DNA of 64,000 bases from assembly GCA_963513935.1 (NCBI GenBank), contig OY740768.1:74934877-74998876 (forward strand). The letters run 5' to 3'. Position 1 is the stretch's first letter, and every line of letters starts with the position of its first letter. A program made the position numbers and the translations under genes. Source of the DNA: Aphrophora alni (lineage: Eukaryota > Arthropoda > Insecta > Hemiptera > Aphrophoridae). The notes under the pieces were generated by a model. The model worked only from the letters and a program-made list of their open reading frames with translations, was not told where the DNA came from and made no database searches. This document shows, piece after piece, positions 12,590 through 24,699 of the stretch.

Positions 12590-12850
12590 ATTTAAACTGT
12601 AAAACTTGGTGTATCGTTGTTAGAGTACATTAGTTTTCATTTGTTGTATTTCAAATTTTTGGTAGCCATCTTAAAACTGCCAATGTGAAACTAACTTTAA
12701 ATTTTTAATGGAAAAGACATCATGTGACACATCATTTAACATTGCTTTTGTGTTCTAAAAACATTGCCGTAATCTGTGTTTTAATATCCTATTTCATTCT
12801 CAAGATATTATCCATTGATCGAGTTGTTTCCACTTGGAGACAATAAGATA
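12590..12850 (-). repeat. Interspersed repeat, copy A
   Basis: The reverse complement of this segment matches 18320-18590 over about 260 bp, including ATGGATAATATCTT, a long AAAGCAATGTTAAATGATG stretch and CAC(A/T)TGGC(A/G)GTTT. The two copies lie in opposite orientation 5.5 kb apart. No coding content, terminal repeat or family is evident. Confidence 0.75.
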
Positions 12851-13907
12851 AATTTAAGAATTAAGCTGTGTAATGTAAAATAAAAATTATTACTATTATC
12901 GTTAATGTTTTTGTTTGTTGATACATTTTAACATTAATAAATTTTTTAAACTGTAGACAATAAAGCGGCCTAGATCTTATCTTACTAAACAAATTAAATA
13001 CAGGTGAAACCCACCCTCTACTCTACTGATAACAGCATCAAAATTGGTAATGAAAGAAAGGAAAACCTGTCTCCATTCTTTGTTATATTGTACAAATCTG
13101 AACCAGTAGATACTCTGTTTTTATAACTTTTGAAGAATGTATTGAGATACAAATGATTCTTGATTATGTAGTTAAGGTGACCGTTGGAAGACAAAACAGG
13201 GGGTTTGTAATATACTCGATCAACCACAATGGCACAAGCTACAGTTAGCAAAATAGTTTTAAAATTTAATGTAACTGGAAGTATCAATGACAAACATAGG
13301 AGTACTATTTATGCTAAGGACCATAAGTACTTGGTGGTATTCCATTTTAATAAATAAAACACTTTTCCACACAAGATGAGGCTCTAAATATTCTTTAAAG
13401 CAGACATGAAAATCACCATTCATCCACAAGACAAATAGTGATGGTGCAAGGGATAAGGTACAGATCTGTTTACAAAGTTCTAAAAGCTTGAAAATTTTAT
13501 CCTTACAAAGTAAGACTCATGAATCAAATTAAGACGATTTCGATAGAAAGATACAATTTTACAATGACATTTTGCAATGATGTATAATGGACCTTCATTT
13601 CTCACCCAATTTTTTATTTTTGAGATGAGATATAATTTAATTTATATGGTTACTTAAATAAAATTGTCTTTATTGGCCTCTGGTCTGAATTAATTATCTC
13701 CACTATGGACTCAAGAATGTCATACCCAAAGACCAGAAAAAGTTTATGTATTTGCAGGTATTGTGGCGACTAAAATTATTGGAGCATTTATGTTTAAACA
13801 CAATTTAAATTGTCAGTGATATTTAATTATTTTTTTAAATGTATTTAATCTTGTATTTATTTAACATACACAGTAAAAACAAAACAAAATTAAATAATTA
13901 ACAACTT
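12851..13907. other. No recognised feature
   Basis: AT-rich intron sequence. An open minus-strand frame at 13018-13293 shows no family resemblance or conserved motif and I do not call it. Confidence 0.4.
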
Positions 13908-13915
13908 GACCAATC

Positions 13916-14505
13916 CAGTAGCGGCCGATGGTTAAGGGCAATGGGAGGGCTCTGTTTTATTTTATACACGTAAGGCTCTGTTTTATTATATACATGTTAT
14001 CATTCACTTAACATTCACAATCACAAAGGGTTAAACTTAAAAACATAAACAAACAACTCGTGTGAGTGGCGAGACACTATTTAGAACAGTTGCGCCAACT
14101 TATTTTGCCCATCGAAAACAAGGTTTTTAGTAATGCGGAACATCTAATTTATGGTGGCTGCACTGACTGATGTCTGCGCGCACAGCTTTGGACTCTGCCC
14201 TAGAAGCCCATTACACGCTGTGTAAATGACGTCACGGCACCCTCAGCTCTGTCTGCTGCTTGCCCCATATGACTAAATGCAATGAAACTGGGACGCTCTG
14301 GCCACCGTCCGAACTCCAGAATAAATTCGTCAAATATTTTATATTGTAAAACTTCCGCTACAAATGATGGTGAAATCCATAGCGGCAATTCATAATTCAT
14401 TTATCTCCAAAGAATGAAATACATATAGGTATTTACATTATTAAAATAATATTATCATTGGGAGGGGGGTGGCGTCCGAGAGTCCTTATGAGTAAGCCGC
14501 CACTG
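13916..14505. mobile_element. hAT-type non-autonomous element with intact 8 bp TSD
   Basis: The element begins CAGTAGCGGCC and its other end, as reverse complement, begins CAGTGGCGGCTTA. The 8 bp GACCAATC is repeated exactly on both sides (13908-13915 and 14506-14513), which is diagnostic of hAT-type insertion. The 590 bp interior has no transposase domain that I recognise. An open minus frame at 14200-14400 is probably chance. Confidence 0.88.
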
Positions 14506-14599
14506 GACCAATCCTAATTGGATCGACTAAAATCTTATTTCTCTAATTCATCATATTTTGTAGGGTTAACATTAACAATTTGGTCCGTTCACTATTACA

Positions 14600-17500
14600 C
14601 ACTAGGTCTTATTGAACCAGATAATGAGGTTTGGTTCAATTAAGGCAGCAAACATCGTTAATAATGCTGTCAGTCATTGTTTTCATAACCTGATTAACAT
14701 GGACTTGTTGGAGATATTGTTTATGCCTCAAGCCACCTTCATTATTTCCTCCTTCACCATATTCACTTTAAGATCTCGGTGTTGATCACTGTTGCGATGT
14801 ACCATGGAGCCTGAACTATCCTTCTAAGCACTTTATTTTTAAAGTTTTGAATAATGTTCATATTTGATTTCCTTGTATGGCCCCACATTTGAATGTCGTA
14901 AGTTAATACAGGCTTTAGCTTGTGCTTATAAATTATCACGGGTAACAGTAAAGTGTTGGGCAAGAAAATTTCCCTGAGGTACTTCTGCTGTTATTTTTTT
15001 CTAATTCAGATTACTTGTTGCCAGTCTAACACGAAAGTATCTATCTGAAATATACGAATTGAAAATTTCAAAATTCTGTTGGGGAAGGTCTGGATTAAGT
15101 TTAAATTGCAATCCCTTATGCCAAACTTTTTCAAAAGCCTGCGCAACATCAAGGAAGACTACTGCACAGACCTTCTTTTCCTCAAGTGTTTTCTCAATTA
15201 CATTTGCAATACGATAAACTTGATCAATTGTCGAGTGTTTTGCTTTAAATCCAAATTGGTATAATGGAATTAGATTTCTGTCTTGTACGACTTTCATTAA
15301 CCTCTTCAGAATTAGTTTTTCCATTATTTTTGACAAAATCGGTAATAAATAGGTCGATACAAAGTAACTTCATAAGGTGATTTTCCTGGTTTATGAATAA
15401 CAATTACTTCAGCAATTTTAGTGTTTGGGAACACCAGTTTGAAGCAAGAATTTATTAATTTTAATAATTTACTTAATTCTATAATGGGTAGTTTTTTTAT
15501 TGTAATTAAATCATACCCTGGCACTTTTTTACTGAGAAGTTTACATTTAATTATATTTATTAATTCCTTCATAGTGACAAGGGGGATTTTTGTTTCATCG
15601 ATTTTGTGAATTTTGGTTATATTCTCTCTTTTTGTTTGTTGTGACATAAGATGAAAGACTTTTTTCAAGTGTTCAGGAAAAGGACCTGCCTTTTTTTTGA
15701 ATCGTGTGCCCAATGACCACTAGTGATCTTTGTAACACTGGTAAAGTATAGGTTTGATTGAATATTTAAAATCGCGGGTAATGTAGTGGGAGAATAACTC
15801 GAGTCAAATGTATAATAGGGATTTTCAAAACAAGACAGAATAAAATAATGGTAAAAATAGATTTCCAAAATAAAAACAATTAATAATGTATAAATTTAAG
15901 ATGATTTTTTAAAATAAAAATGTGTGTTAATTGAGTGTTATGTAAAAAGACAATTGGACACTTTTTAGGAAGTGAGGTAGACATTAATTGAATCTAACGG
16001 TGGCTGAGAGCTATGCGTGCGCAGTTTTTAACCGGAATGAACAAGTTCTTGATTTGCACGAGGTAAGAAGTCACTAGAAGATTGGGGCCTGTCGGTAACG
16101 GACCTATGTTAGAGCCCACTACGAGTTTTTGGTTAAACAATAAATTATGTGTTAGAAAGTATTAAAGTTGCAAAAGATATGGTGTACAAACATTTTAGAA
16201 ATGTCAATAACAATATTTTGTATTTTTTAAGAACGTATGTACTTAAAAAATAGTAAAAGGATCTAAATGGTGCAACGTGGTACCTGTGCTTTGATAAATC
16301 GGACAATGAACGATTGTATTTGATACGTTGTACGAACTTTGTTTGCAATTATCGCAAAATGAACAATAAAAGAATTACTGGTGTAGTCAATGTTAGTTCC
16401 ACACCAAAAAATACAGACAGAGGAGTCATCAGCCCAAGGAGAATTGCTACAGTTTGGTGAGACCGTGGCACGGCACATTATGATTCAAATCCATATATTT
16501 TGTATAATATGTTCTATGTTACTTTTTATAATTTTATATATGCATATTTAAATAATTTCATTTAAAAAAATATTTGCTAGTCCAAGTACTCATCAGGTAG
16601 TGGACAATATTAATTTTCTTTTATAATTTTTTTTAGTACTCAGATAAATGAGTAAGAAATTATTTCAAAATTTTTATTTCATGACATAAAGTTCATACTT
16701 GCAAGTTTCCTTTTAAATTAATTCAATTTTTCAATAAAAAATCAACTTTTAATAAACAAATTAGACCTTCCTCAAAGGCACAAGTAATAAATTTTAACAG
16801 GATGTTATTTATAATTAATATTTATGATATGTCTTATTTGATAAATGTACATGCATAATTTTTGATGTGTTTAATAAATGTTTATGTCAAAATTTCAGCC
16901 AAGTGTTATTCATTTATAACCAAGAGTCACTGTGGAGTACACAAAAAAAAGAACTTTCGACCCTGAGATTAGATTCACTTAAATTCATTTTTTCAAAATT
17001 GACGAAAGTCTGGCGCCCTAAAATGCTGAGCAAACTTTTAATTCTAAACAGTAATGGTAAACTCATTTTTATTTCTTTACAAGTAACTATAATATATGAA
17101 CTCTTAAAGTGCATATTTATAAATTGTTACATCTTCAACGGTGGATTCTGAATTTTTTGTCTTTTTATCCTTTTAGCTGATTTCCAGAGTGAGTATTCAG
17201 TATCTTCTCCTACAGTTAACTCACTTATAAACCGATTTATAGATTTGTTCTCTATTGATCGAATGAGTTTCTTCAACTTATTACTAAGTGTGTTGGCATT
17301 TGATTTATCATCAGGATATCTGGTTTGTTGCAATTTTCTACAGGCTTTCCTTTTACCATTATTTACTCTCTCACTTCCATGGAATAATTTAGTATACGAT
17401 TTTTGTTTCCACTACTATGAGGTGTACTCTCCTCAGCTGCCTGCTGTATATCAGTAACAAATTGTTCAACACCACTCTAAATTTGTGTCTTTGTATCAAC

Positions 17501-17800
17501 TTGATCCTACAAATCCACAAACTGTTCCAGTTTACCTCTAAAAATGTCCCAATTTGGTCAGAGTAAATAAAACCTGCTTCTGAATTATTGTTTCTCCAAA
17601 GTGAGAATCACAGGTGAGTGGTCGGAAGAAAGGTCCTCATTATTCTTTACATTCACATATTCACTGTTAATACCTTTAACAACGATGAAGTCTATCAAAT
17701 CTGGGACTTTGGTTGGATCAGTCGGCCAGTATCTCTGTGAGTCTGTGAAAATGAAATTACACTTAATCTCTCTTAGTGATATTTAAAACCTTTATAGAAT
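14600..17800 (-). mobile_element. Jockey-clade retrotransposon copy 2, interrupted
   Basis: Read on the minus strand from the right. First comes the C-terminal part of the AP-endonuclease (FIFTDSQRYWPTDPTKVPDL at about 17755, then LSSDHSPVILTL at about 17620, with the catalytic SDH motif). The EN-RT linker follows (LKKLIRSIENKS, then DTEYSLWKSAKRIKRQ, 17333-17132). After the insertion at 15731-17131 the linker resumes with SGHWAHDSKK. RT follows (KVPGYDLITIKKLP, LYQFGFKAKHSTIDQVY, VVFLDVAQAFEKVWHKGL, 15560-15080). At about 14990 the motif reads AEVPQGNFLAQ, and the sequence then jumps to the C-terminal domain (LKPVLTYDIQMWG, RRIVQAPWYI). The catalytic FADD segment has thus been deleted. The copy has stops and frameshifts and is inactive. 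Confidence 0.88.
15731..17131. mobile_element. Insertion of 1401 bp, probable solo LTR
   Basis: The segment begins TGTAACA and ends TGTTACA, i.e. TG...CA with short inverted ends, and is flanked by the 4 bp repeat TCTT (15727-15730 and 17132-17135). Taking out the segment and one TCTT joins the split Jockey linker in frame (minus strand: PPLK then ITSGHWAHD). TG...CA ends and a 4 bp duplication fit a Gypsy solo LTR. A DNA transposon with a short terminal repeat is the alternative. Open frames inside are not supported as genes. Confidence 0.8.
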
Positions 17801-20186
17801 TAGATTCTTCCTGAAATTATCAGTCTATTTTATTGACGAACAAAACAATGATTATATGAAAACATTTAGTTTCAGAAGTACATTGCTCCATCACACTATC
17901 AAAAAAATGTTCGCAGGTATCTTGATCAAATGTTACCTGGTCAATGCACATGTATATGAGGAGCGATAGAGTGTCATGTGATGTCTTCCGATCTGTCCTC
18001 TTGATTACTTTTTGTGGGGACATTAAAGAGCAAAGTGTATATGAACAGACTAAACAGTATTGAGAACTTTAAAAAAAAGACTTAGGCAAGAGATTCTCAT
18101 GATTGACCGGGATACTATTGTTAGAGTGGAAAATATATTGTACCACCACTAAAGTTATTTGCCAAACTGTGCTAACACACCAGTTTGAACAGTTATAATG
18201 CAAACCATTTTAATTGTAAAGTTTCAGTTTTTATTGTTAAATTTAATGACTTATTTCTAGAACTATCACTCCTCTCATCAATTTTAAAGAATAAAGTGTA
18301 TTCTTAAAATTTTCTCATTGACTTCAAGTGCAAACAACTTGAGAGATGGATAATATCTTAAGAATGAAAAATATTAATCCGCACTCATAAAAGGATTGCA
18401 GCAATGTTTTTAAAACACAAAAGCAATGTTAAATGATGTGTCACATGATCCCTTTCCTATTTCTAATTTTTAAGTTTGTTTCACAATGGCGGTTTCCAAA
18501 AGGCCACCAAAAATGCAAAACTACAACAAATAAAGCTAATGCACTCTCACAACCTTACAACAACTTTAATGCTTAAATTTTACTATTCTGTAGATAAATG
18601 ATGAAGGTTGTGAACATAACTTTGCACATACTGTAAGCTATATCTGCCAAAAAAACCTATCATACTAATGTTGTAATATGTACTATAGATTTAATAATAA
18701 ATATTTAAATGAAGATTTATTTATTGCATAAGTGAGATGTTTGAAAGACAGGCTCATGCTTTGGTGTACCATTTGAAACTAGCGATGAAAGGTTCACGGA
18801 TTAGACAAAAAGAGGACTTCACTTATTAAATAACTATGGAAACTGTGTGCATATCTGGTACTGGTAGATAATGGTAATTATATACGTAAAGTAAACAGTT
18901 CATCCAATATATGTCTGTTGTACATGGAGGAAACAGTTATCATCTACAGAAAAATAAGAAAACAACAGAAGCATCTACTGTAAAATCTTTTAAATTTCAA
19001 CATTTATGGTCAGCAACAACCTTTATGAGTGTTGTCAAATAATAACTTTAAAACTGTACCATAATAATAAGGAATCGTGTAAGTAATGTTGGTAATTACC
19101 AATAAAAACCTTGAGCATACAGTATGTATGAGATAAACTCTATAAATCGCCACAATAAACAAAAGAATTTAAGTATTATCCATCAAAATACACTCTTTGC
19201 ACAAATGAGATTGATGAATTAAATATATTTTACTCGCATGCGTTTAACAAAAAATAATATTCGATGCTTCAATTTCAAAAATTATATATTACCTAAGTAA
19301 CTTTTGTCAAGGTGGTTTAGCTATTTTAACCCACAACAGTATAAATTTTTTGACTTTCTTCGTCAGCACAGACCTTAGCTTAGAAGCACATTTTGAAGTG
19401 ACTAGTCCTAAGGCTAGTTATGAAAGAAATTGTATGATTATAGTGAGGTTATATCAAGCATCTAGTGGAAAGTTAATCATATTTTTTTAGATCACCTTTG
19501 AAAAAATTGTAATTAATTTTTATTTTACATACAATTTTTGTTTGTGGGTATATTGTTATAATGGGAAAATCCAGAGAAAAAAGTGTTTAAGTGATCTATT
19601 AGCAACATATGGGCGGGTTGATGTGTGTGTGAACTCTCTCACTAGGTTGAGAGGAACCTCTGTAACAGCGAATGATAATGTATCCAATATTTTAAGGGAA
19701 GCTATAACAGTTACAATTATCTAGTTTGCAATCTCTGCCAATTATGCACAGGGGATTAATGTTTTTAAATATTTTCATTTTTAATTAAATGAGTCCCACT
19801 TCAGGGAAGTCAGAAAATTCTGAACTGAAAATAATAATATTCTTAAATATTTTCTAAAAAAGGAAGCTGGGAAAATCTCAACAGTTTAAATAGCCAAGAT
19901 GAGAAAAGTAATTACTCCTTTGAGGCATTTGAGTTTTTCCTCAATTCTACTTGTCCCATAAAAGAGTAAGAATTATGGAATAAGCCCAAACGTTTGCACG
20001 GGATAACTCTAGGAATTTTTGTTTCCAGGGCAAAATTGAAATTTTTCTATGAAATTTACAAATCCAGAAGTAGTTGTGCATTTAAAGATTGTAATAAAAA
20101 TAAGTGAATCTACAGACAGGTAATTAGTGCAGCAAACTCTTTTGAAAGTTATAAAGATTATAATAATATTAATTAGCAAAACTATA
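17801..20186. other. Intron sequence without recognised genes
   Basis: Apart from the repeat at 18320-18590, nothing was recognised. Several 60-70 codon open frames show no family resemblance. Confidence 0.4.
18320..18590 (+). repeat. Interspersed repeat, copy B
   Basis: Inverted partner of 12590-12850, sharing roughly 260 bp with scattered substitutions and small indels. The shared block includes AAAACACAAAAGCAATGTTA and GATGTGTCACATGAT. Confidence 0.75.
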
Positions 20187-21500
20187 TCATATTAATAAAA
20201 CGCTAAGTCTGTCCGTTTGAAAACTGTATAGGCTAGGAACTTGAAATTTTGCACAATCATAGACCTTAGTGAGAAACTGCTAAAACCGAAGTTTCAAGTG
20301 GTTCCTAAGATATAGGTTTCTGAAGTTTCAGAAATCTCCATATTGAAACTATTTCGATATATAAAAAGTAAACAAATAATTGTAAATAACAACAAATGTA
20401 TCAGCTGTTGAAAATTAAATACATTTAAGTGTGTTTAAACTCAGCCATTTTAAGATGATTATTTTATCCTTACACTGTAAATGTTAGCAAGTTTTACTTA
20501 ATTTTACGTTATATTTCTTTTTTTGTTTTTTCCAAGATCTTATTTTATGTGCAAGATCTTATTTTACGGGGTTGTCTTGAGATTGTTTACATATTGTTTG
20601 ATGCCTTTACATCCCAGTCTTACAGTAATAGGTTATGCCCCGTCGAAAACTTACTGCTCCAGAAAGAGCAGAAGCTGATGATCACAACATATTGAATACA
20701 CGTGAGAATGCATGAGGCAACTGTGTCAAGACTACAGAAATAATGAACAGGGACAAAATACCTCAGCACATCAGGAGGCGAGACGAGATTTGGAATATCG
20801 CCAATATTAACAAGAAATAGACACGGTAGCACTTCGCAGAAAACGTTCATCACCAACCGCAGATTTTAAAATTGCGTTAGACTTTAATGGCCAAATTAAA
20901 CCTAATTATTTAGGAAAAATGGAAGAAGAATGCTCTGAATGTTCCGCAATGTTATTTTCATGTGAAAGAAGGGGAGTTGGAGATGGCTTTAGTCTTAGTT
21001 GTTCGCATGGTAAAGTCAAATTACTTTCAATTCGTACATCGAAATATGGATGCGACTCGTGGACTTATTAATGAAACGTGTTTGAGAGTTGAGATCATGC
21101 ATCAGAACCTTATTGATTGTACGATTTTAACTGGAGCTCCAGCAGGTGAACGAGTTCTTATTCCAAGAATAAAACTTTCTCCTTCAGAGTCTTCCATCCC
21201 AATAAGTTTCTCACGTAATCAGTTTCCGCTGATTTTGGCTTTTTCCTTGACCATCAACAAATCACAAGGTCAATCTTTGTCACGCATCACACTATTTTTG
21301 CCATGCCCTGTCTTCTCCCATGGTCAGCTTTATGTAGCTCTCAGTCGATGTCGTTCGTTTTCAGGAGTGAAAATCTTTGTTCATTCAATTGAAGGACAGT
21401 CAATTACAGCTGATGGTGAAATAATCACACAGAACGTCGTTTTTAGAGAAGTATTATGAGTATTGATAAATATGAAGCTATATGTATTAATAAACGGTTG
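20187..21500 (+). mobile_element. Internally deleted Helitron
   Basis: The 5' end reads TCATATTAATAAAACGCTAA followed by GTCTGTCCG, close to the usual insect Helitron start (TC after A). Around 20636-21000 three frames give the Helitron N-terminal region (MPRRKLTAPERAEADDHN; PNYLGKMEEECSEC; GDGFSLSCSHGKVK, the last with Cys/His pairs of the Rep zinc region). From about 21030 to 21459 an open frame gives the C-terminal Pif1-type helicase domain (VHRNMDATRGLINETCLRV, ILTGAPAGERVLIPRI, LAFSLTINKSQGQSL, HGQLYVALSRCRS). TINKSQGQ and the VALSR motif are late helicase motifs. The Rep HUH nuclease and helicase motifs I-III are missing at a junction near 21010, so the copy cannot move on its own. The 3' end (hairpin plus CTRR) is not clear. 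A CTAG at 21638 after a 6 bp stem is a weak candidate. Confidence 0.85.
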
Positions 21501-21563
21501 AACCTATCACTGTTATACACATGCACGTGTATGTATGTATATGCATGTATATAAATGTGTATG

Positions 21564-21566
<3 letters not shown>

Positions 21567-21616
<50 letters not shown>
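21567..21616. repeat. (TA)n microsatellite
   Basis: Perfect TA repeat preceded by TGTATG-rich imperfect repeats just after the Helitron helicase. Confidence 0.9.
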
Positions 21617-21618
<2 letters not shown>

Positions 21619-21949
21619 ATATTACTTTCTTAGTAATCTAGGGAAAATACAGATGTAAGAAATTAAGTAGTCACATTATTTTGTGTTGTTAAGTTATAAA
21701 GACTTTTGTAAGGAGTAGGCCACCTGTTCTCATTAGCTTTGTTAGAGGTACAGTTATCTTTCATCCCACTCCATAGGTCAAAGACATATAACAATAACTT
21801 GACAAAGGGCCAGCCCAAGCCTCTACCTTACTGGTCAACTGATCTGTGGAGTGGGAGGGATTTTAGCTTGCACTCAGGTTATCATAGTTTTAGGTTTAAT
21901 TTTATTTCATTAGTAGATATGTAAGGTTAGATTTAGTTTATAAGCAAGA

Positions 21950-21992
21950 CCCTCCGATGACGATAACCATGTTATCGAAATGTACATCAGGG
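21950..21992 (+). ncRNA. Hammerhead-ribozyme-like fold (speculative)
   Basis: CCCT, CCGATGA, C, hairpin GATAAC-CAT-GTTATC, GAAA, TGTACATC, AGGG. CCCT pairs with AGGG (stem I), the hairpin is stem II, and GAAA and an NUH-type ATC sit where a hammerhead needs them. It departs from consensus at the U of CUGAUGA (here C), has one extra C before stem II, and stem III is minimal. Penelope-like elements are known to carry hammerheads with very short stem III. Probably a decayed or non-functional copy if real. Confidence 0.2.
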
Positions 21993-21999
21993 CATTAAG

Positions 22000-24310
22000 T
22001 GGAAATAATAAATTAAGAACAATTAATCAGAATATTCGTGTTTTATGAAGTTTCTAGTGATTCTGGTTAGGGGCAAATTTTAATTATTATACTGAACAAA
22101 GTTAAATGAGTTTTAGACTCATTGTAATCGATCACGTAAAATGACAGATGATCAAATTTGAACATTTTTATAAATCAGTTTCGCCTTAAGATTAATGAAC
22201 TTTTTAAAAAAATTTACCCATGGTAACACGGGTACGTGGGTCGCTTGTAAAAATATAATTAATGAATTTCAAATACAGAAATTGAAACTCAGGTGATATT
22301 AATTTGAAGATTGATGGGACCAAATATTCTGAACCAACAATTATTGCTAAAATATTTAATATCTTCTTCAGTAGAATTCTAAAATTCATACCAAATCAAG
22401 CTGGGAATAAATTAATAACAGCTATCTACCAAGTTTGTCTAAATGGTAGCATATCTTAAAAAATTTAAATAATAATATTAGTGTTATGTTTATGATATAA
22501 TATGAAAGAAGTTAAATGCTATCAAAAGAAATATTAAAATGGTTAAATATAAAAAAGTTATAATAGAAAATATGATAGAAGAAAAATCTAAAATTTGAGT
22601 TTAAAATAATTTGTGAATTTGAAGATTGCTAAGTTGTTGTTCAGGAGGGATTAAAACTGTTCAAACAGAGTTTTAAAATACCCCCACCCTTAATCGACCG
22701 ATGATTAAACTCTTTATACTTTCCATCATTCTACATCAAATTGTTATATCACACTATGTCCGTTCTTTCCAATAAAGTCTTTGAACTACATATTCAACTC
22801 GACAAGCATACATCATTACTCTCCAAGTTCTTTCTTAACACTCTGAAATACAACTGTTCATTCTAACACTTCAAACTAGACTCAAAAAGCACGTTTTTTA
22901 CTCAAACTCTCAAAATACGACCATTCTGTTCAACACACCCAGCTGGACTGCAGCCTCATGGTGAAAATCTACCTTCCGTTAATGTCTCAGGGTTCACCCT
23001 ACCGGTATCATGGACTTTATTCAAAATCTCACCGCATCAGCGTTATCTGTTTCATGGAATGCATTGTTCAGTACTGCGCATGACAACTAGTCCCTTTTAC
23101 AAATCTACATTCACACACAAAACTATTTAAATTCCTACAACCAATTTTTCTTAAAACCTATACATTATTATTTATTTGTGTTTGGAAATCTATAATGATT
23201 GAATTTACTTTATTTTTAATTCTTTTAAAAGACATAAGTCACATTTTTGACTTATTTACCCCCTCCCAATTTATTTCTATACGATTTCCCACTAATATTT
23301 ATTATTCAAACTGGATTAACCCTTTTTAGGTGTTACAGAAATAATGTCATTCTTGAAGAGAAAACCTACTGAACTTTTAAATCACATTTGTTATGAAAAA
23401 TATGTTTATGTTATATTGAAAAAGACTGAAATATGTGTAAGCTGATGAAGTTTCATCTAAATTGATTTAATAGTTTATGAGATACTTAAATTAGGAAAGA
23501 TAATTGTTAACTTTTAGTAAAAATTGAAAAATAATAATTTTATTTTGAGTAAATTCAAAATAGCATAATTGAGTATAATAAAATGAATTTAACATTGTAA
23601 TATAATATGTGCCAACAGTAATTAAAAAATAAAGAACAATTAATGTAATTAATAAAGTTTTAGAATTACCTACAAGCCAGAAAACAATCGAATAAACATT
23701 TTCAAGTGCAACCAGTAATTAGAGTTATTTCAAAACAACAAATATGAACAATATAAAAGAACTAATTAGTTCATATAAATGGTCTACAACTTTAAGATAA
23801 TGGAAAGACTTTTAGTGCACATAACTCATGAAATATGAAGCCTACAACTTGACGTTTGCAGTTTTTATAGGAATCCTGGAAGAAAATTCAACTTTTAAAA
23901 CCAATTACGCATTACAGGCAAAATCTAAGAAATCGGTCTCATTAGAACAGAACGTATTACTAGTGGTGGAATAGTGACTCGGTTCTCACAACACCAATGT
24001 ATACATTTTAGTCAAAAAAATTGGAAATTAAGAAAAATCAGTTTTAAAGGATTTACAAATAATGAAGACAGATATAAATCTGTTAATTTATCAAGAAGCA
24101 TTAAGGAGTTAACACGATTTTTACTAAGAATAATGAAAAATTATTTTGAGGGATATAAGAAACATAAAAGTTGCCAAAACTTTATTCCCATTTTCAGGAG
24201 CTAAGAATTAAACTACGTTAGATGGACCACTTTTAAATTGTAAATCGTTATGGATAGTCGCTATTAATTTTGTCTGTAAAAATATCTTATTTGTCAAACA
24301 GTGACAAGAC
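22000..24310. other. No recognised gene
   Basis: AT-rich intron. An open frame at 23974-24204 (76 codons, Lys-rich) lies just upstream of the Polinton-like ATPase relic on the same strand and could be another gene fragment of that element, but I recognise nothing in it. Confidence 0.35.
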
Positions 24311-24319
24311 TAATGTCAA

Positions 24320-24684
24320 TTTTAATTAGCTTTTCAATCCAAACGAGCTAAAAATTCCAACGTCTATGCATTTTCCAAATCCCTCTATCAGCCAAAGTAC
24401 AGGGTTTTGGAAAGTATACTGATAACTACCAATGTTGTCGGATATTACACATTCTCAGATAATGACATTGTCACCCATCCTAGTGAAATCAAGTCGAATT
24501 TGATAATAATTTTTGGTGACATAGCTTGCGAAAAACATGACAATATACAAAATTTGTTCATTATGGGACGTCACAGTAATATAGATTCATTCTATTTGGG
24601 CAAAAATATAACAGGATTCCTAAACAGTAGATTCGGGACAATGACAATGCAAGGCGCAAGAATCTTTGAACTTGAACGTAATTA
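24320..24684 (+). pseudogene. Polinton/adintovirus-like DNA-packaging ATPase relic
   Basis: The frame gives SLYQPKYRVLESILI-like sequence, then DNDIVTHPSEIKSN, a Walker-B-like LIIIFGDIA (family form with an acidic pair, here one Asp replaced by Gly), EKHDNIQNLFIMGRHSNID and FYLGKNITGFL, ending at 24684. The order 'hydrophobic Walker B, D-K-x-D, FxMGRH, FYL' is what I know from the FtsK/HerA-type packaging ATPase of Polinton-related elements in arthropods. The Walker A region is not visible upstream. The copy is short, degenerate and non-functional. The alternative is another A32-like ATPase family from a virus-like element. Confidence 0.55.
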
Positions 24685-24699
24685 GTCTACATGAAAAAA

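Noticed and set aside
15731..17131. Several 60-95 codon open frames within the TG...CA insertion
   Set aside because: They are on both strands, overlap one another and show no conserved motif. The segment is explained as an LTR-like insertion.
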